In this document: piece after piece, positions 9,633-18,488 of the stretch
Layout: each line of letters starts with the position of its first letter
Numbering within the stretch: the stretch's first letter is position 1
DNA from: Cytophagales bacterium
GTDB taxonomy: Bacteria; Bacteroidota; Bacteroidia; Cytophagales; 172606-1
Length of the DNA: 64,000 nt
Direction: 5' to 3'
Assembly (NCBI GenBank): GCA_030446715.1
Contig: JAUJMU010000008.1
Span: 124,001 to 188,000 of the forward strand
Position numbers and translations under genes: made by a program
The notes under the pieces: generated by a model
Told to the model about the DNA's origin: nothing
Databases searched by the model: none
The model's input: the letters and a program-made list of their open reading frames with translations, nothing else

Positions 9633-9955
9633 GGGATCAGGCGTAGGGAGTGGTTACAATCAAAGTGGCAGTGGACGCCAACGCGGCCGGGTTGAGAGAA
9701 CCAGGGGCATTACTTACAAAAGCTACGCATAAGCCCTTGAACTCCACCATAACGGAGAAGTTTTTTTGTATACCTCCACTATGTTGGAGCACCGCCCCTT
9801 CCAAAAAAGTTGCAAAACTTTGAGCAAAATTTTGAAAAGCGGTTCCTGCGGGCATCCTGCGCATTTTATACCGGTAATTCACTTCTCATTCTACCTTCTG
9901 GTACGGCGCTTGACATACGGGTGGCAACAACCTGTTTCACCAAACCACGCACCTC
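9633..9955. promoter_or_regulatory. Divergent promoter region
   Basis: A 323-base gap separates the minus-strand kinase operon from the plus-strand propeller lipoprotein gene and must carry promoters for both. It contains AT-rich sequence near 9800-9835 with the palindrome CAAAATTTTG (9825-9834). No exact match to the Bacteroidota -33/-7 consensus could be fixed by eye. An 81-residue open frame on the minus strand (9637-9882) ends five bases before the kinase start, but has no recognisable features. Confidence 0.4.
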
Positions 9956-11215
9956 ATGAAAACCTTGCCAACCCCTTTTGCCCCAAAACACGGGTTCAAC
10001 CAACCGGCCCGGAAACGACATTCCTTCACTGACAGCCAAACATTCACCCGTTTTCTCTGCGTACTGGCGCTTGCCTTTTTAGCCGGGTGTAACCAGGGCG
10101 ACCTGCTTGATGTATTGAAGGACCGGGAAAACAAGCCCTCAGCGGGAGCCATTTTTACCATGACCAATGATCCGGAGGGCAATCAGATTGTAGCCTTTGC
10201 CCGGATGCCGGACGGGTCGCTTGTCTTCGCCGGCGCTTACCCAACGGGGGGAACCGGCGCCAACATCAGGACCACCGAAACCGGCATGCTTAACCCGCTG
10301 GATTCCCAGGACCCGCTGATCCTGAGCGAAGACCGGCGTTTCCTGTTTGCCGTCAACGCGGGCAGCAACGAGGTGGTTTCGATGGGCATCAACGGAACGG
10401 GGGGCCTGCGCCTGCTGGATGCGGTATCCAGCGGCGGCGTAACGCCCAACAGTCTGGCCGCTTACAAAAATCTCCTCTACGTGGCCAACACCGGTAACGG
10501 GGGAAGCATCAGCGGATTCTACGTCAGCGCCAGCGGGAAGCTAACCCCCATCCCCGGCTCCACCAGGCCGTTGTCGGGGCTGGCCGGGGAGAACGGAACG
10601 GCAGAAAATCTGGTCGGTAATATTGAATTTTCGCCCGACGGCAGATTTGTGATTGTATCGGAAAAAATAACCAACACCCTGGTGGTTTACTCCCTTGACG
10701 AAAACGGCAAACCCGGCGATCCCCTGCCGCAGCCCTCGGCCGGCCGGACGCCCTTCGGGGCGGGCTTCACCGAACGGGGTACTTTCATTGTGTCCGAAGC
10801 ATTCGGCAACGCACCCGGCGGATCGGCAGTTTCTTCTTACCGGGTCAATGCCGATGGTACTTTGCAGGTTATCAGCCGCAGCGTAGCTACCCGGCAAACG
10901 GCTTCGTGCTGGGTCGAGCTTACCGACGACCAGCAGTACGCCTTCATCTCCAACGCGCCGGCCGGTACCCTGAGCAGCATGAAGGTGCACCCGGACGGTT
11001 CGCTGACTTTGCTGGAGGCAGTAGCCGGTGAGCTGGGGCAGGGGGCTTTTCTGCTGGACGCGGAGATTACCGGCAAATATCTGTACGTGGTGGCCGAAGC
11101 ACTGGAAGAAATTGCGGTCTACGAAATCAGTGCCGACGGAAAGTTAACCTACCGAAAGAGCATCAAAAATGATTTGCTCAAGGCCCGGACCTTTACGGGA
11201 CTAGCCGGATTCTGA
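9956..11215 (+). CDS. Beta-propeller (YVTN/lactonase-like) lipoprotein
   Basis: A 419-residue lipoprotein with lipobox FLAGC (Cys45) after an unusually long N-terminal region; no later Met lies before the lipobox. The mature protein has the seven-bladed propeller repeats of the YVTN/6-phosphogluconolactonase-like fold: LSEDRRFLFAVNAGSNEVVS, LLYVANTGNGGSISGFYVS, FSPDGRFVIVSEKITNTL and KYLYVVAEALEEIAVYEIS. Such proteins in Bacteroidota are periplasmic and mostly uncharacterised; true lactonase activity is not shown by sequence. It shares the segment after the lipobox (GAIFTMTN) with the paralogue at 13483-14781, and lies upstream of a Crp/Fnr regulator gene. Confidence 0.8.
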   Translation: MKTLPTPFAPKHGFNQPARKRHSFTDSQTFTRFLCVLALAFLAGCNQGDLLDVLKDRENKPSAGAIFTMTNDPEGNQIVAFARMPDGSLVFAGAYPTGGTGANIRTTETGMLNPLDSQDPLILSEDRRFLFAVNAGSNEVVSMGINGTGGLRLLDAVSSGGVTPNSLAAYKNLLYVANTGNGGSISGFYVSASGKLTPIPGSTRPLSGLAGENGTAENLVGNIEFSPDGRFVIVSEKITNTLVVYSLDENGKPGDPLPQPSAGRTPFGAGFTERGTFIVSEAFGNAPGGSAVSSYRVNADGTLQVISRSVATRQTASCWVELTDDQQYAFISNAPAGTLSSMKVHPDGSLTLLEAVAGELGQGAFLLDAEITGKYLYVVAEALEEIAVYEISADGKLTYRKSIKNDLLKARTFTGLAGF

Positions 11216-11271
11216 CCAGTGAACCACCTGCCCGGGTCGGTGAATTTTATCCAAGCATAATTTTTACGCTT

Positions 11272-11997
11272 ATGGCTACTTCAAGATTATCCCAAGTATC
11301 AGATTTTGCAGTCTTACTGCAAAACTACAAGTCGGAAGAAAAAGGAACGGGTACGACAACTTTCACCACGAGTTGTTTCAAGAAGGGCGACCTGATCTAC
11401 CTGGGTGGCTCCTGCCCGCAAAAGCTTTTTCTAATCAAACGAGGATTTGTCCGGCTGGGCTATTACACCGAAAACGGACGGGAGGTTACTTCGGCTTTTC
11501 TAAAGCCGGGTGACCTGTTTGGCAGCTACTTTCCGGAAGAAGCAGCAACGGATGAATTTGCCCTGACGCTGACGGAGGCAGATGTACAGGTAATTACCAA
11601 ATGGCAATTTGAACAACTGCTGCAAAAACAACCCGCCTTTGATTGGCTGCTGATGCGGATTATGGTAGAACGCTACCAGGGGCTGGCCAGGAAGTTCGTT
11701 GATCTGGCTTTTAAAGAAGTCAAAGAACGCCTTATCAGTTTCCTTGGAGTCCTGGCCGAAGCAGTTGGCTACCCAAAAAACGGTGTGGTAGTGATTGATA
11801 ACTTCCTCACCCACCAGGATTTTGCCTGCATCCTCAATACCTGCCGCCAGCAAATCACGACCTACCTGATACAACTGGAGGCCGAAGGGTACATCTGTTA
11901 CAGCCGGAAAAAGATAGAAATCCGGGAAAATTTACTGCGCAAAATCACGCAATGTCCAGTAAGTGACAAAGCAGGGCAACCGGGCAGGCTAACTTAG
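11272..11997 (+). CDS. Crp/Fnr-family transcriptional regulator
   Basis: A 241-residue regulator. Residues about 35-140 form a cyclic-nucleotide-binding-like beta roll (KKGDLIYLGGSCPQKLFLIK, YTENGREVTSAFLKPGDLFG), followed by the dimer helix (ERYQGLARKFVDLAFKEVKERL). The C-terminal winged helix-turn-helix contains LTHQDFACILNTCRQQITTY, whose recognition helix is well conserved. There is no FNR-type four-cysteine cluster, so oxygen sensing through an iron-sulfur cluster is unlikely. It lies between two lipoprotein genes on the same strand and is a likely local regulator of the propeller/lipoprotein group or the downstream redox cluster; that is inference from position only. Confidence 0.88.
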   Translation: MATSRLSQVSDFAVLLQNYKSEEKGTGTTTFTTSCFKKGDLIYLGGSCPQKLFLIKRGFVRLGYYTENGREVTSAFLKPGDLFGSYFPEEAATDEFALTLTEADVQVITKWQFEQLLQKQPAFDWLLMRIMVERYQGLARKFVDLAFKEVKERLISFLGVLAEAVGYPKNGVVVIDNFLTHQDFACILNTCRQQITTYLIQLEAEGYICYSRKKIEIRENLLRKITQCPVSDKAGQPGRLT

Positions 11998-12069
11998 CCT
12001 TATCATTCATTTTCACTTTAACCCATCCAATCCATTCATCATTTCACCTTAAACCCCAATTCACCACTT

Positions 12070-13320
12070 ATGAAAACTCTATTGAAATCTTGTGCGGTCC
12101 TTCTTACGGCCAGCCTGAGCCTGGTAAGCTGTAAAGACGACGTTGCACTGCAGCAGCCCACTCCTCAATCAGCCGACAAAGCATTGAGTAAAAAGCTGGA
12201 CGAAAAAGCTGCCCTTGCGGAGGCAGAAAGCTTAGTGGCCGAAGCCGCCAAAGCCGCCGGGGTAAGCAAAGAAAGTTTCTCGAATGCCCGCCGGACCCGC
12301 TTTACCCGGGAGCAGAACGTGTTTCTGCCCAATGCCCTGGCCATTGATTTTGAAAAGGCTACCACTACGCTACCCCTGCTGGAAGGCATCGGGCCCAGCG
12401 GCCAGCCTACCTACTACATTGTCACGGAAGCCGCCAACTACTACGTAGCCAGAATCCTGGGCGTGAATTTCGCCCCCAAGCTGGTCTTCGGCCGGGATAC
12501 GGAAGGCAGCCAGGAAGTAACCTTTGAACGGGGTAAGATCAAGTTCAAGGGGGACGTGGATTTCAGCCCCGAACGCGTACTTGCCGCGGGTACTACTTCT
12601 ACCTTTCCGCCCTCAGTAGCGCAGCCGGGTGCGGTAGGGGATGCCGAGTATTCCTCGCTGGTGGTGTTGCCCAGCGGTTCGGTGCTCAATGCCCAGATTG
12701 TAGCCAACAGCACCGGACGGCATGACCGGGCGGTAGCCATTGACTATCAGCGGAGAACCATCACCCTGCAGATTCTGGACGGCTTCCAGGGCGGCGACCA
12801 GTTCTTCTACCACCTGGTCACGGATGCTTCCGACCCGGTAGCGGCCACCATTGAGAAGGGAGTATACGCGCCTCGTTTGGGCAACCTGCCCACATTCGGG
12901 CTGAGCACCGAGTTTGATGAGTCAGCCCTGCTCGCTTTCTCGCCGGTCGCCAACGGAGAAACCGGGGTAGACAATCCGCAGCGCCAGGGTCTGAATTCCA
13001 CCATCGTGGACGGGGACCGCGATCCGATCAACGTCTTTCCGCTGGACCCCGAGAACAGCAAGCAGTTCGGTAATAACTACTCTCCCATGTGGGATGCCCA
13101 CGTGAGCATGTGGACTGAGGAAGCCATTGCCGCCGGCAAGCGCCGCCGGATCACCAGCTTTGAGGATTTAGCCGATCTGGTGGAGCAGGGTTACGTAACC
13201 AGCTTTGCGGGCAACATGGGCCAGCCGAACGGTTTTGTGGCTGGCCTGATGCCTACTAATCTGATCATCAATTGTCCGGTTATCGCCCAGCCCCTGCCCG
13301 GGTACATGGCCCGCAAGTAA
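12070..13320 (+). CDS. Lipoprotein of unknown function
   Basis: A 416-residue lipoprotein with lipobox LVSC (Cys21). After the signal there is an Ala/Lys/Glu-rich, probably helical stretch (about 35-75), then a beta-rich region with LLEGIGPSGQPTYYIVTEA, LVFGRDTEGSQEVTFERGKI and YSPMWDAHVSMWTEEA. I do not assign a family. The 72 bases upstream contain a run of short ATT/CAT-rich sequence, suggesting its own promoter. A strong intrinsic terminator follows at 13356. It is bracketed by the two propeller lipoproteins, and so may act with them at the cell surface or in the periplasm. Confidence 0.75.
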   Translation: MKTLLKSCAVLLTASLSLVSCKDDVALQQPTPQSADKALSKKLDEKAALAEAESLVAEAAKAAGVSKESFSNARRTRFTREQNVFLPNALAIDFEKATTTLPLLEGIGPSGQPTYYIVTEAANYYVARILGVNFAPKLVFGRDTEGSQEVTFERGKIKFKGDVDFSPERVLAAGTTSTFPPSVAQPGAVGDAEYSSLVVLPSGSVLNAQIVANSTGRHDRAVAIDYQRRTITLQILDGFQGGDQFFYHLVTDASDPVAATIEKGVYAPRLGNLPTFGLSTEFDESALLAFSPVANGETGVDNPQRQGLNSTIVDGDRDPINVFPLDPENSKQFGNNYSPMWDAHVSMWTEEAIAAGKRRRITSFEDLADLVEQGYVTSFAGNMGQPNGFVAGLMPTNLIINCPVIAQPLPGYMARK

Positions 13321-13355
13321 CCGACGATTAGATGGCCATTACCGGTTACCATGCT

Positions 13356-13400
13356 TTATTTACGGAGCGGCGACGCACTGCATCGCCGCTCCGTAAATAA
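13356..13400 (+). terminator. Strong intrinsic terminator
   Basis: A perfect 18-base stem (13356-13373 with 13383-13400) encloses a 9-base loop, 36 bases after the lipoprotein stop. It falls inside the nominal open frame that begins at 13351, so the ATG at 13351 cannot be the start of the next gene; that start is at 13483. Confidence 0.88.
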
Positions 13401-13482
13401 CCCGGTCTGGTTTGCCACGCTCCGGAAAGTATTCCGATCACCTACTCAACATAAAGATCCCTTTAATAACAAACGCCTGTTC

Positions 13483-14781
13483 ATGAAAAAATTCATCTCT
13501 TCCCTATCCCTGCTGGCGTTGACGCTGGCCCTGTTAACGGCTTGCGACCAGGCCGACTTGTTTGATTTATTCCCTGACCGGGAAAAGACCCCCGCGGCCG
13601 GGGCTGTCTTTACGATGACCAATGCGCTTTCCGCCAATGAGGTAGTGGCATTCAGAACCGGTGCCGACGGACAATTAACGCAAACGGGAAAATACAGCAC
13701 GGGCGGACGGGGCAGCGGCCCCCGCACGGACTTGCCCATCGGCCGGGACGCTATCGTATCCCAGTACTCGGTGGTATTGAGTCCGGACAACAAAAACTTA
13801 TTCGTGGTAAATGCCGGTTCCAACACCGTCACTTCTTTCCGGGTCAACGGTTCTGCGCTGGAAAGAGCCTCAGTGATTGCTTCCGGCGGAACCTATCCGG
13901 TATCCTTAACCGTAAGTCCGGATAATAAACTGTTATACGTGGTCAATTCGGGCGGCGTGGACACGGATAACGTGCCCGGCGTTACCAAAGACAGCACGAC
14001 CGGCTCCATTCAGGGCTTCTACATCGGCAGCAACGGCAGTTTATCTGCAATACCCGGTTCTAACCAGCCCGTCAGCGGTCAGTCCAGTTCCAAAGGAACC
14101 ATCGCTTTTAGTCCCGACGGCCGGATTCTGGCCGTACTCGAAAAGGCGCGCAACAGCAGTGTGGTTTCCTACGTGGTGGACGCCAATGGCGCAGCCGGCC
14201 CGCCCCGGGTGTTTGACACCAGGACTGGCCCCACGGCGGCGGCCGGTGAAGACCCTTTCAGCGGCGTATTTGACAGCTACGGGTTTTTGCACACGGTAAA
14301 CCTGAACCTGACCCCGCCGCCGAACCGGAGACCGGCGCTGAACGGGGCGACCATTACCACGTACCGGTTTGACCGGGATGGTCAGGCCTCCATTGTCAAC
14401 GCGGCCGTTCCCCTGAACGCGACAGCCGGGTGCTGGATCAGAATATCCGCAGACGGACGGTATCTGTACGCCGTTGCTACCGACAGCCGGGCCATTTGCG
14501 GCTTTGCACTGGGCGGTGACGGGAGTCTGACGCCGCTGACGCCTACTTCGGTAGTTGCGATTGCCGGCGACCAGACCCCCCCGGTGGGCACGGCCAATGC
14601 GGTGGACCCGCTGGATATAACGTTTACCTCCGGGTACGCTTACAACATCATTCCCATTCAGGGATCCATTCAGAGCTGGAAAGTAGGCGAAGGCGGGTCC
14701 CTTACCCTGCAACCGGCCAGCGGGGTGTCGGGCCTCCCGATTACCACGCAAGGGATAGCGGCGACCAACGCCGGCCGGTAA
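13483..14781 (+). CDS. Beta-propeller (YVTN/lactonase-like) lipoprotein, paralogue
   Basis: A 432-residue lipoprotein starting at the ATG at 13483, which gives a compact signal (MKKFISSLSLLALTLALL) and lipobox LTAC. The longer open frame from 13351 reads through a terminator hairpin and is rejected. Propeller repeats are clear: LSPDNKNLFVVNAGSNTVTS, VSPDNKLLYVVNSGG, FSPDGRILAVLEKARNSSVV and ISADGRYLYAVATDSRAIC. The start of the mature part (QADLFDLFPDREKTPAAG) parallels that of the protein at 9956 (QGDLLDVLKDRENKPSAG), so the two are diverged paralogues. No catalytic assignment is possible. A second terminator hairpin (14800-14829) closes this unit. Confidence 0.82.
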   Translation: MKKFISSLSLLALTLALLTACDQADLFDLFPDREKTPAAGAVFTMTNALSANEVVAFRTGADGQLTQTGKYSTGGRGSGPRTDLPIGRDAIVSQYSVVLSPDNKNLFVVNAGSNTVTSFRVNGSALERASVIASGGTYPVSLTVSPDNKLLYVVNSGGVDTDNVPGVTKDSTTGSIQGFYIGSNGSLSAIPGSNQPVSGQSSSKGTIAFSPDGRILAVLEKARNSSVVSYVVDANGAAGPPRVFDTRTGPTAAAGEDPFSGVFDSYGFLHTVNLNLTPPPNRRPALNGATITTYRFDRDGQASIVNAAVPLNATAGCWIRISADGRYLYAVATDSRAICGFALGGDGSLTPLTPTSVVAIAGDQTPPVGTANAVDPLDITFTSGYAYNIIPIQGSIQSWKVGEGGSLTLQPASGVSGLPITTQGIAATNAGR

Positions 14782-14799
14782 CGATCCAGTGACTTCATT

Positions 14800-14829
14800 G
14801 CGGGGGAACCCGTCACCCGGTTCCCCCGC
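14800..14829 (+). terminator. Intrinsic terminator hairpin
   Basis: Arms GCGGGGGAACC (14800-14810) and GGTTCCCCCGC (14819-14829) are perfect 11-base complements with an 8-base loop, 18 bases after the propeller gene. No long T run follows. It sits within the GTG-initiated extension of the next open frame, which argues that the methyltransferase starts later, at 14873. Confidence 0.7.
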
Positions 14830-14872
14830 TGCTCAACCGCAATTCAAGCAACAAACCCTTCGGCCCGTTCCC

Positions 14873-15880
14873 ATGATGCTACCTGAAATCGCCCTCCCGC
14901 CTTCTGTAAACGGTAAAGAAGCTACCGCCGGGCGGGACGCGTTCGCCTTCGACGTACTATCCGGTTTGCAGCAATTTCCCAAAGCCATTCCCTCCAAATA
15001 CTTCTACGATGCCGAGGGAAGCCGGCTCTTTGAGCAGATCATGCAACTGCCGGAGTACTACCCGACGCGGTGCGAAGCCGAGATTCTGGCGTATCACAAA
15101 CAAACGCTGCGGAACCGGCTCGGACCGGAACATTACCACCTGATTGACCTTGGGGCGGGAGATGGGGCGAAGACCCGGATTCTGATTGATCATTTCTGGC
15201 GGAACGGGCTTTCCTTCCGGTACATTCCCGTGGATATTTCCACCTGCGCCGTCAAGGCGCTGGAACGGCGGCTGCACGAACAGTACCCGGGGTTAAGCGT
15301 TTGTACTTTTGCCGGAGAGTACCTGGCCGGATTGCAGTGGATAACCAGGCAAGTCGCCGGCAGGAAACTGGTGCTGTTGCTGGGGGCTAATATCGGTAAT
15401 TTTACGGATGAGGAATGCCGTTTATTCCTGCTCCGCCTCTGGCAGTTACTGGATAAGCATGACCTGCTCCTGATCGGCTTTGACCTCAAAAAGGACGCGC
15501 AGGTAATCTCGCGGGCCTACAATGACTCGCAGGGCGTAACGGCGGAGTTCAACCGGAATCTGTTGCGCCGCGTCAACCGCGAACTCGGCGGCAACTTTGA
15601 CCCGGACGCTTTTGATTTCTACGCCAGTTACGATCCGGTCTCGGGAACTGTCCGCAGCTACCTGATTAGCTTAGAGCCGCAGCGCGTGTACATTGATGCC
15701 CTCGGCCGCCGTTTTGAGTTTCAGGAACGGGAAACCATTCACCTCGAAAACTCGCGTAAACTGAGCGTAGCCGAGGTAGAAGGGTTGGCGGCGGACTGCG
15801 GTTTTGCGGTAGAAGGGCATTTGTTTGACTCAAAACACTACTTTACTGATTCCATCTGGCGGGTGCAGGGAAAGGGATAG
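14873..15880 (+). CDS. egtD: EgtD-like histidine N-alpha-methyltransferase (SAM-dependent)
   Basis: A 335-residue protein from the ATG at 14873; a GTG at 14789 would extend it, but the extension contains a terminator hairpin. It shows the EgtD/DUF2260 pattern: IPSKYFYDAEGSRLFEQIMQ near the N-terminus, LPEYYPTRCEAEIL, the SAM site LIDLGAGDGAKTRILIDHF, LLLGANIGNFTDEE and a C-terminal SRKLSVAEVEGLAADCGF. Characterised EgtD trimethylates L-histidine to hercynine, the first step of ergothioneine synthesis. No EgtB-type sulfoxide synthase is in the window, so the pathway is incomplete here or the enzyme serves another role. It leads directly (10-base gap) into a run of redox enzymes, which fits a role in thiol or oxidative-stress chemistry. 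Confidence 0.82.
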   Translation: MMLPEIALPPSVNGKEATAGRDAFAFDVLSGLQQFPKAIPSKYFYDAEGSRLFEQIMQLPEYYPTRCEAEILAYHKQTLRNRLGPEHYHLIDLGAGDGAKTRILIDHFWRNGLSFRYIPVDISTCAVKALERRLHEQYPGLSVCTFAGEYLAGLQWITRQVAGRKLVLLLGANIGNFTDEECRLFLLRLWQLLDKHDLLLIGFDLKKDAQVISRAYNDSQGVTAEFNRNLLRRVNRELGGNFDPDAFDFYASYDPVSGTVRSYLISLEPQRVYIDALGRRFEFQERETIHLENSRKLSVAEVEGLAADCGFAVEGHLFDSKHYFTDSIWRVQGKG

Positions 15881-15890
15881 GCCGTAACGG

Positions 15891-17351
15891 ATGGAAACCG
15901 GGTGGTTTAGCGGGTACCGGTTGACAGAAATAATGGGATATGACATGGAAAGACCCTTAAATGGACTTACGCAACGATTTGGCGCCATTATCATCGGCGC
16001 CGGCCAGGCTGCCCGACCGCTTGCGTACGAACTGGGCAAACGCAGCATCAAGACGGCCGTCGTAGAGAAGGACTTCGTGGGGGGCAGTTGCATCAACTAC
16101 GGATGCACGCCCACCAAAACCATGCTCGCTTCGGCCCATGCCGCTGACTTGGCCCGGCGTTTGCCCGGCTACGGCGTATACGCGGGAGACGAAGTAGCCG
16201 TAGCCATGCCGCAGGTGCTGAAGCGCAAGAACCGGGTAGTGGGGCAGTTCCGGCATTCGCAGGAAGAACAGTTTGCGCACTACGAGTGCCTGGAACTGAT
16301 TTACGGGGAAGCCGCCTTCCAGGACAAGCAAACCGTGGAAGTACGCCTCCGGACGGGTGGCCGGCGCTCCTTGCAGTCCGAACTGATTTTTATCAATTGC
16401 GGTACGCGTGCCGCCGTTCCCCCCGTGGCCGGGCTGGCGGAACTGGACTATCTGATGTCCCGCACCCTCCTGGACCTCGCCGAAATCCCGGAGCACCTGC
16501 TGATCCTTGGCGGGGGGTATATCGGGCTGGAATTCGGGCAAATGTTCAGGCGGTTCGGCAGTGCCGTTACCATCCTGCAGCGGGGCGGGCAGTTGCTCAG
16601 CCGCGAGGACCCGGAAGTGGCTCTCGAAATGGAACGCATCCTGCGGCAGGACGGCATTGCCGTGCACACGCACACCCAGGCGCAGCGGGTCACCCGCCTG
16701 ACCGGTGGCACCCTTCAGATCACGGCCGAAGCCAACGGAACTACGTGCCGGTTTACGGGTTCGCACCTGCTGGTAGCTGCCGGCACGCAACCCAATACGG
16801 ATGCTTTGAATTTGCCCGCCGCCGGCGTAGCGGTAGACGAGGGAGGCTTTATCCGGGTAAACGACCAGCTACAGACCAGTCAGCCCGGCATTTACGCGCT
16901 GGGGGACATCAAAGGCGGACCGGCCTTTACCCATATTTCCTACGATGACTACCGGATCATCCGGACCAACCTGCTCGACGGGGGCAGTGCCAGCACCAGG
17001 GACCGCATGGTACCTTACACGGTGTTCACCGACCCGCAGCTAGGGCGCGTGGGACTGACGGAGACGGAAGCCCGCCGGCAGGGCTACCGCACCAAGACGG
17101 CCCGGCTCCCTATGCGTAGCGTGGCCCGGGCGATTGAACTGGACCAAACCCGGGGATTGATCCAGGCCGTGGTGGACCTGGATACGGACAAACTCCTCGG
17201 CGCGGCCGTGCTGGGCATGGAGGGCGGGGAGATCATGGCGATGCTGCAAATTGCCATGATGGGTAATCTTTCCTACCAGGCGCTCCGGGACTCCACCTTT
17301 GCCCATCCTACGCTGGCCGAAGCATTAAACAGTCTTTTTGCCGGATTTTAA
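15891..17351 (+). CDS. FAD-dependent pyridine nucleotide-disulfide oxidoreductase, mercuric reductase-like
   Basis: A 486-residue flavoprotein. It has the FAD site (AIIIGAGQAARPLAYELGKR), redox-active disulfide GGSCINYGCTPTK (Cys67 and Cys72), NAD(P)H site (LLILGGGYIGLEFGQMFRRF), second FAD motif (GIYALGDIKGGPAFTH) and the dimer-interface catalytic HPTLAE near the end. It lacks the N-terminal metal-binding domain and C-terminal Cys pair of true MerA, so mercury reduction is doubtful. ATGs at 15933 and 15945 are also possible starts and would remove a poorly conserved leader. It lies 10 bases after the methyltransferase and 67 bases before the dehydrogenase gene, consistent with one operon. 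A diverged relative ends the cluster at 20495-21976. Confidence 0.86.
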   Translation: METGWFSGYRLTEIMGYDMERPLNGLTQRFGAIIIGAGQAARPLAYELGKRSIKTAVVEKDFVGGSCINYGCTPTKTMLASAHAADLARRLPGYGVYAGDEVAVAMPQVLKRKNRVVGQFRHSQEEQFAHYECLELIYGEAAFQDKQTVEVRLRTGGRRSLQSELIFINCGTRAAVPPVAGLAELDYLMSRTLLDLAEIPEHLLILGGGYIGLEFGQMFRRFGSAVTILQRGGQLLSREDPEVALEMERILRQDGIAVHTHTQAQRVTRLTGGTLQITAEANGTTCRFTGSHLLVAAGTQPNTDALNLPAAGVAVDEGGFIRVNDQLQTSQPGIYALGDIKGGPAFTHISYDDYRIIRTNLLDGGSASTRDRMVPYTVFTDPQLGRVGLTETEARRQGYRTKTARLPMRSVARAIELDQTRGLIQAVVDLDTDKLLGAAVLGMEGGEIMAMLQIAMMGNLSYQALRDSTFAHPTLAEALNSLFAGF

Positions 17352-17418
17352 ATCCAATACGAATGGGCTTTTTCACGTTGCCCCTTTTAATTGTACCCTA
17401 TACTAACCGTTATTACCC

Positions 17419-18432
17419 ATGGAAAACAATAGTAGAATTTTTGGCATTGTCGGGCTGGGTATTATGGGCGGCAGCCTGGCACAGCAAGCCCGGGAAAAAG
17501 GCTACCGGGTAGTGGGCTTGGATAAGTTCACCTTCCCGGACGCGCTACAGGAAGCCGGGGTGCAGCCGGCCCGGGATTTTGTGGAATTGAAGCAACTGTT
17601 GCCCGCGCCCCGGATCGTCTTCCTGTACGTACCCGCCGGCGGTGCCGTGGATACCCTCCTGGCGGAGATTGCCGACGTGTTCGAGGCGGGAGACATCATC
17701 GTGGACGGGGGAAACTCCTACTGGGGCGACTCCATGCGCCGGGCGGAAGCGTTACGGGCCAGAGACCTGTACTGGCTCGACTGCGGCACGAGCGGCGGCA
17801 TGACCGGGGCCCGCCACGGCGCCTGCTTCATGATTGGCGGGGACGCCGCCGCCGTGCAGAAAGTAATGCCGATCCTGCAAGACCTGGCCGTGCCGGAAGG
17901 CTGCGTGTACACGGGTAAATCCGGCTCGGGGCATTTTGTCAAGTTAGTGCACAACGGCATCGAGTTCGGCATGCTGCAGGCCATCGGCGAGGGGGTGAGT
18001 TTGCTCCGGCACTACCAGTGGGAACAGTTGGACCTGGCCAAAGTCCTGCACTGCTGGAACCACGGTTCGGTGATCCGGTCCTGGCTGGTGGAGCTGATGG
18101 AACAGGTTTGCCAGGAAACGATGGGGCTGGAACCCGTACCCGCTTACGTAGAAGACACCGGGGAGGTCAACTGGCTGGTTACCGACGCCATGCGGATGGA
18201 AGTCTCCGTGCCGGTCATTGCCCAATCGGTGATGGCCCTGATTGACTCGCGCGACAAGGATAAGGTTGTCGCCAAGGCAATCGCCATGATGCGGCACGGC
18301 TTCGGCAACCATCCCTTCGGGATGAGTGAAAAAATCGCCCGGGAACGCATGACCGGCCGGGTAGGCGACTTCCCAACCTTCCCGGGGGAGCACGCACCCG
18401 CAGTGCCGGCCGCCGGTAACGGCGTTTCTTGA
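17419..18432 (+). CDS. 6-phosphogluconate dehydrogenase, short (GndA/YqeC-type) form
   Basis: A 337-residue cytosolic enzyme, much shorter than the roughly 470-residue E. coli Gnd and typical of the short, often NAD-dependent group. It has the nucleotide fold FGIVGLGIMGGSLAQQAREK, IIVDGGNSYW, the substrate motif CGTSGGMTGARHGACFMIGG and the catalytic GSGHFVKLVHNGIEFG block with Lys and the HN pair. It oxidatively decarboxylates 6-phosphogluconate to ribulose 5-phosphate with production of reduced cofactor. Its placement among redox enzymes suggests it supplies reducing power to them, by inference. The stop codon lies just before the cytochrome gene; the downstream open frame overlaps it by four bases if its TTG is used. 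Confidence 0.9.
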   Translation: MENNSRIFGIVGLGIMGGSLAQQAREKGYRVVGLDKFTFPDALQEAGVQPARDFVELKQLLPAPRIVFLYVPAGGAVDTLLAEIADVFEAGDIIVDGGNSYWGDSMRRAEALRARDLYWLDCGTSGGMTGARHGACFMIGGDAAAVQKVMPILQDLAVPEGCVYTGKSGSGHFVKLVHNGIEFGMLQAIGEGVSLLRHYQWEQLDLAKVLHCWNHGSVIRSWLVELMEQVCQETMGLEPVPAYVEDTGEVNWLVTDAMRMEVSVPVIAQSVMALIDSRDKDKVVAKAIAMMRHGFGNHPFGMSEKIARERMTGRVGDFPTFPGEHAPAVPAAGNGVS

Positions 18433-18488
18433 TTGTGGAACGGATTGTAGACTACAAGAATGGGTTCAACCTTCATCAACTTCCCGTT

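Noticed and set aside
9637-9882. 81-residue minus-strand open frame before the kinase
   Set aside because: No signal, domain or homology pattern; it lies in the divergent promoter region.
13351-13482. N-terminal extension of the second propeller protein
   Set aside because: It reads through an 18-base perfect terminator stem and precedes a complete lipoprotein signal peptide at 13483.
14789-14872. GTG-initiated extension of the EgtD-like protein
   Set aside because: It contains a terminator hairpin and no conserved residues; the ATG at 14873 fits the family length.
15891-17351. True mercuric reductase (merA)
   Set aside because: No N-terminal heavy-metal domain, no C-terminal cysteine pair and no mer genes nearby.
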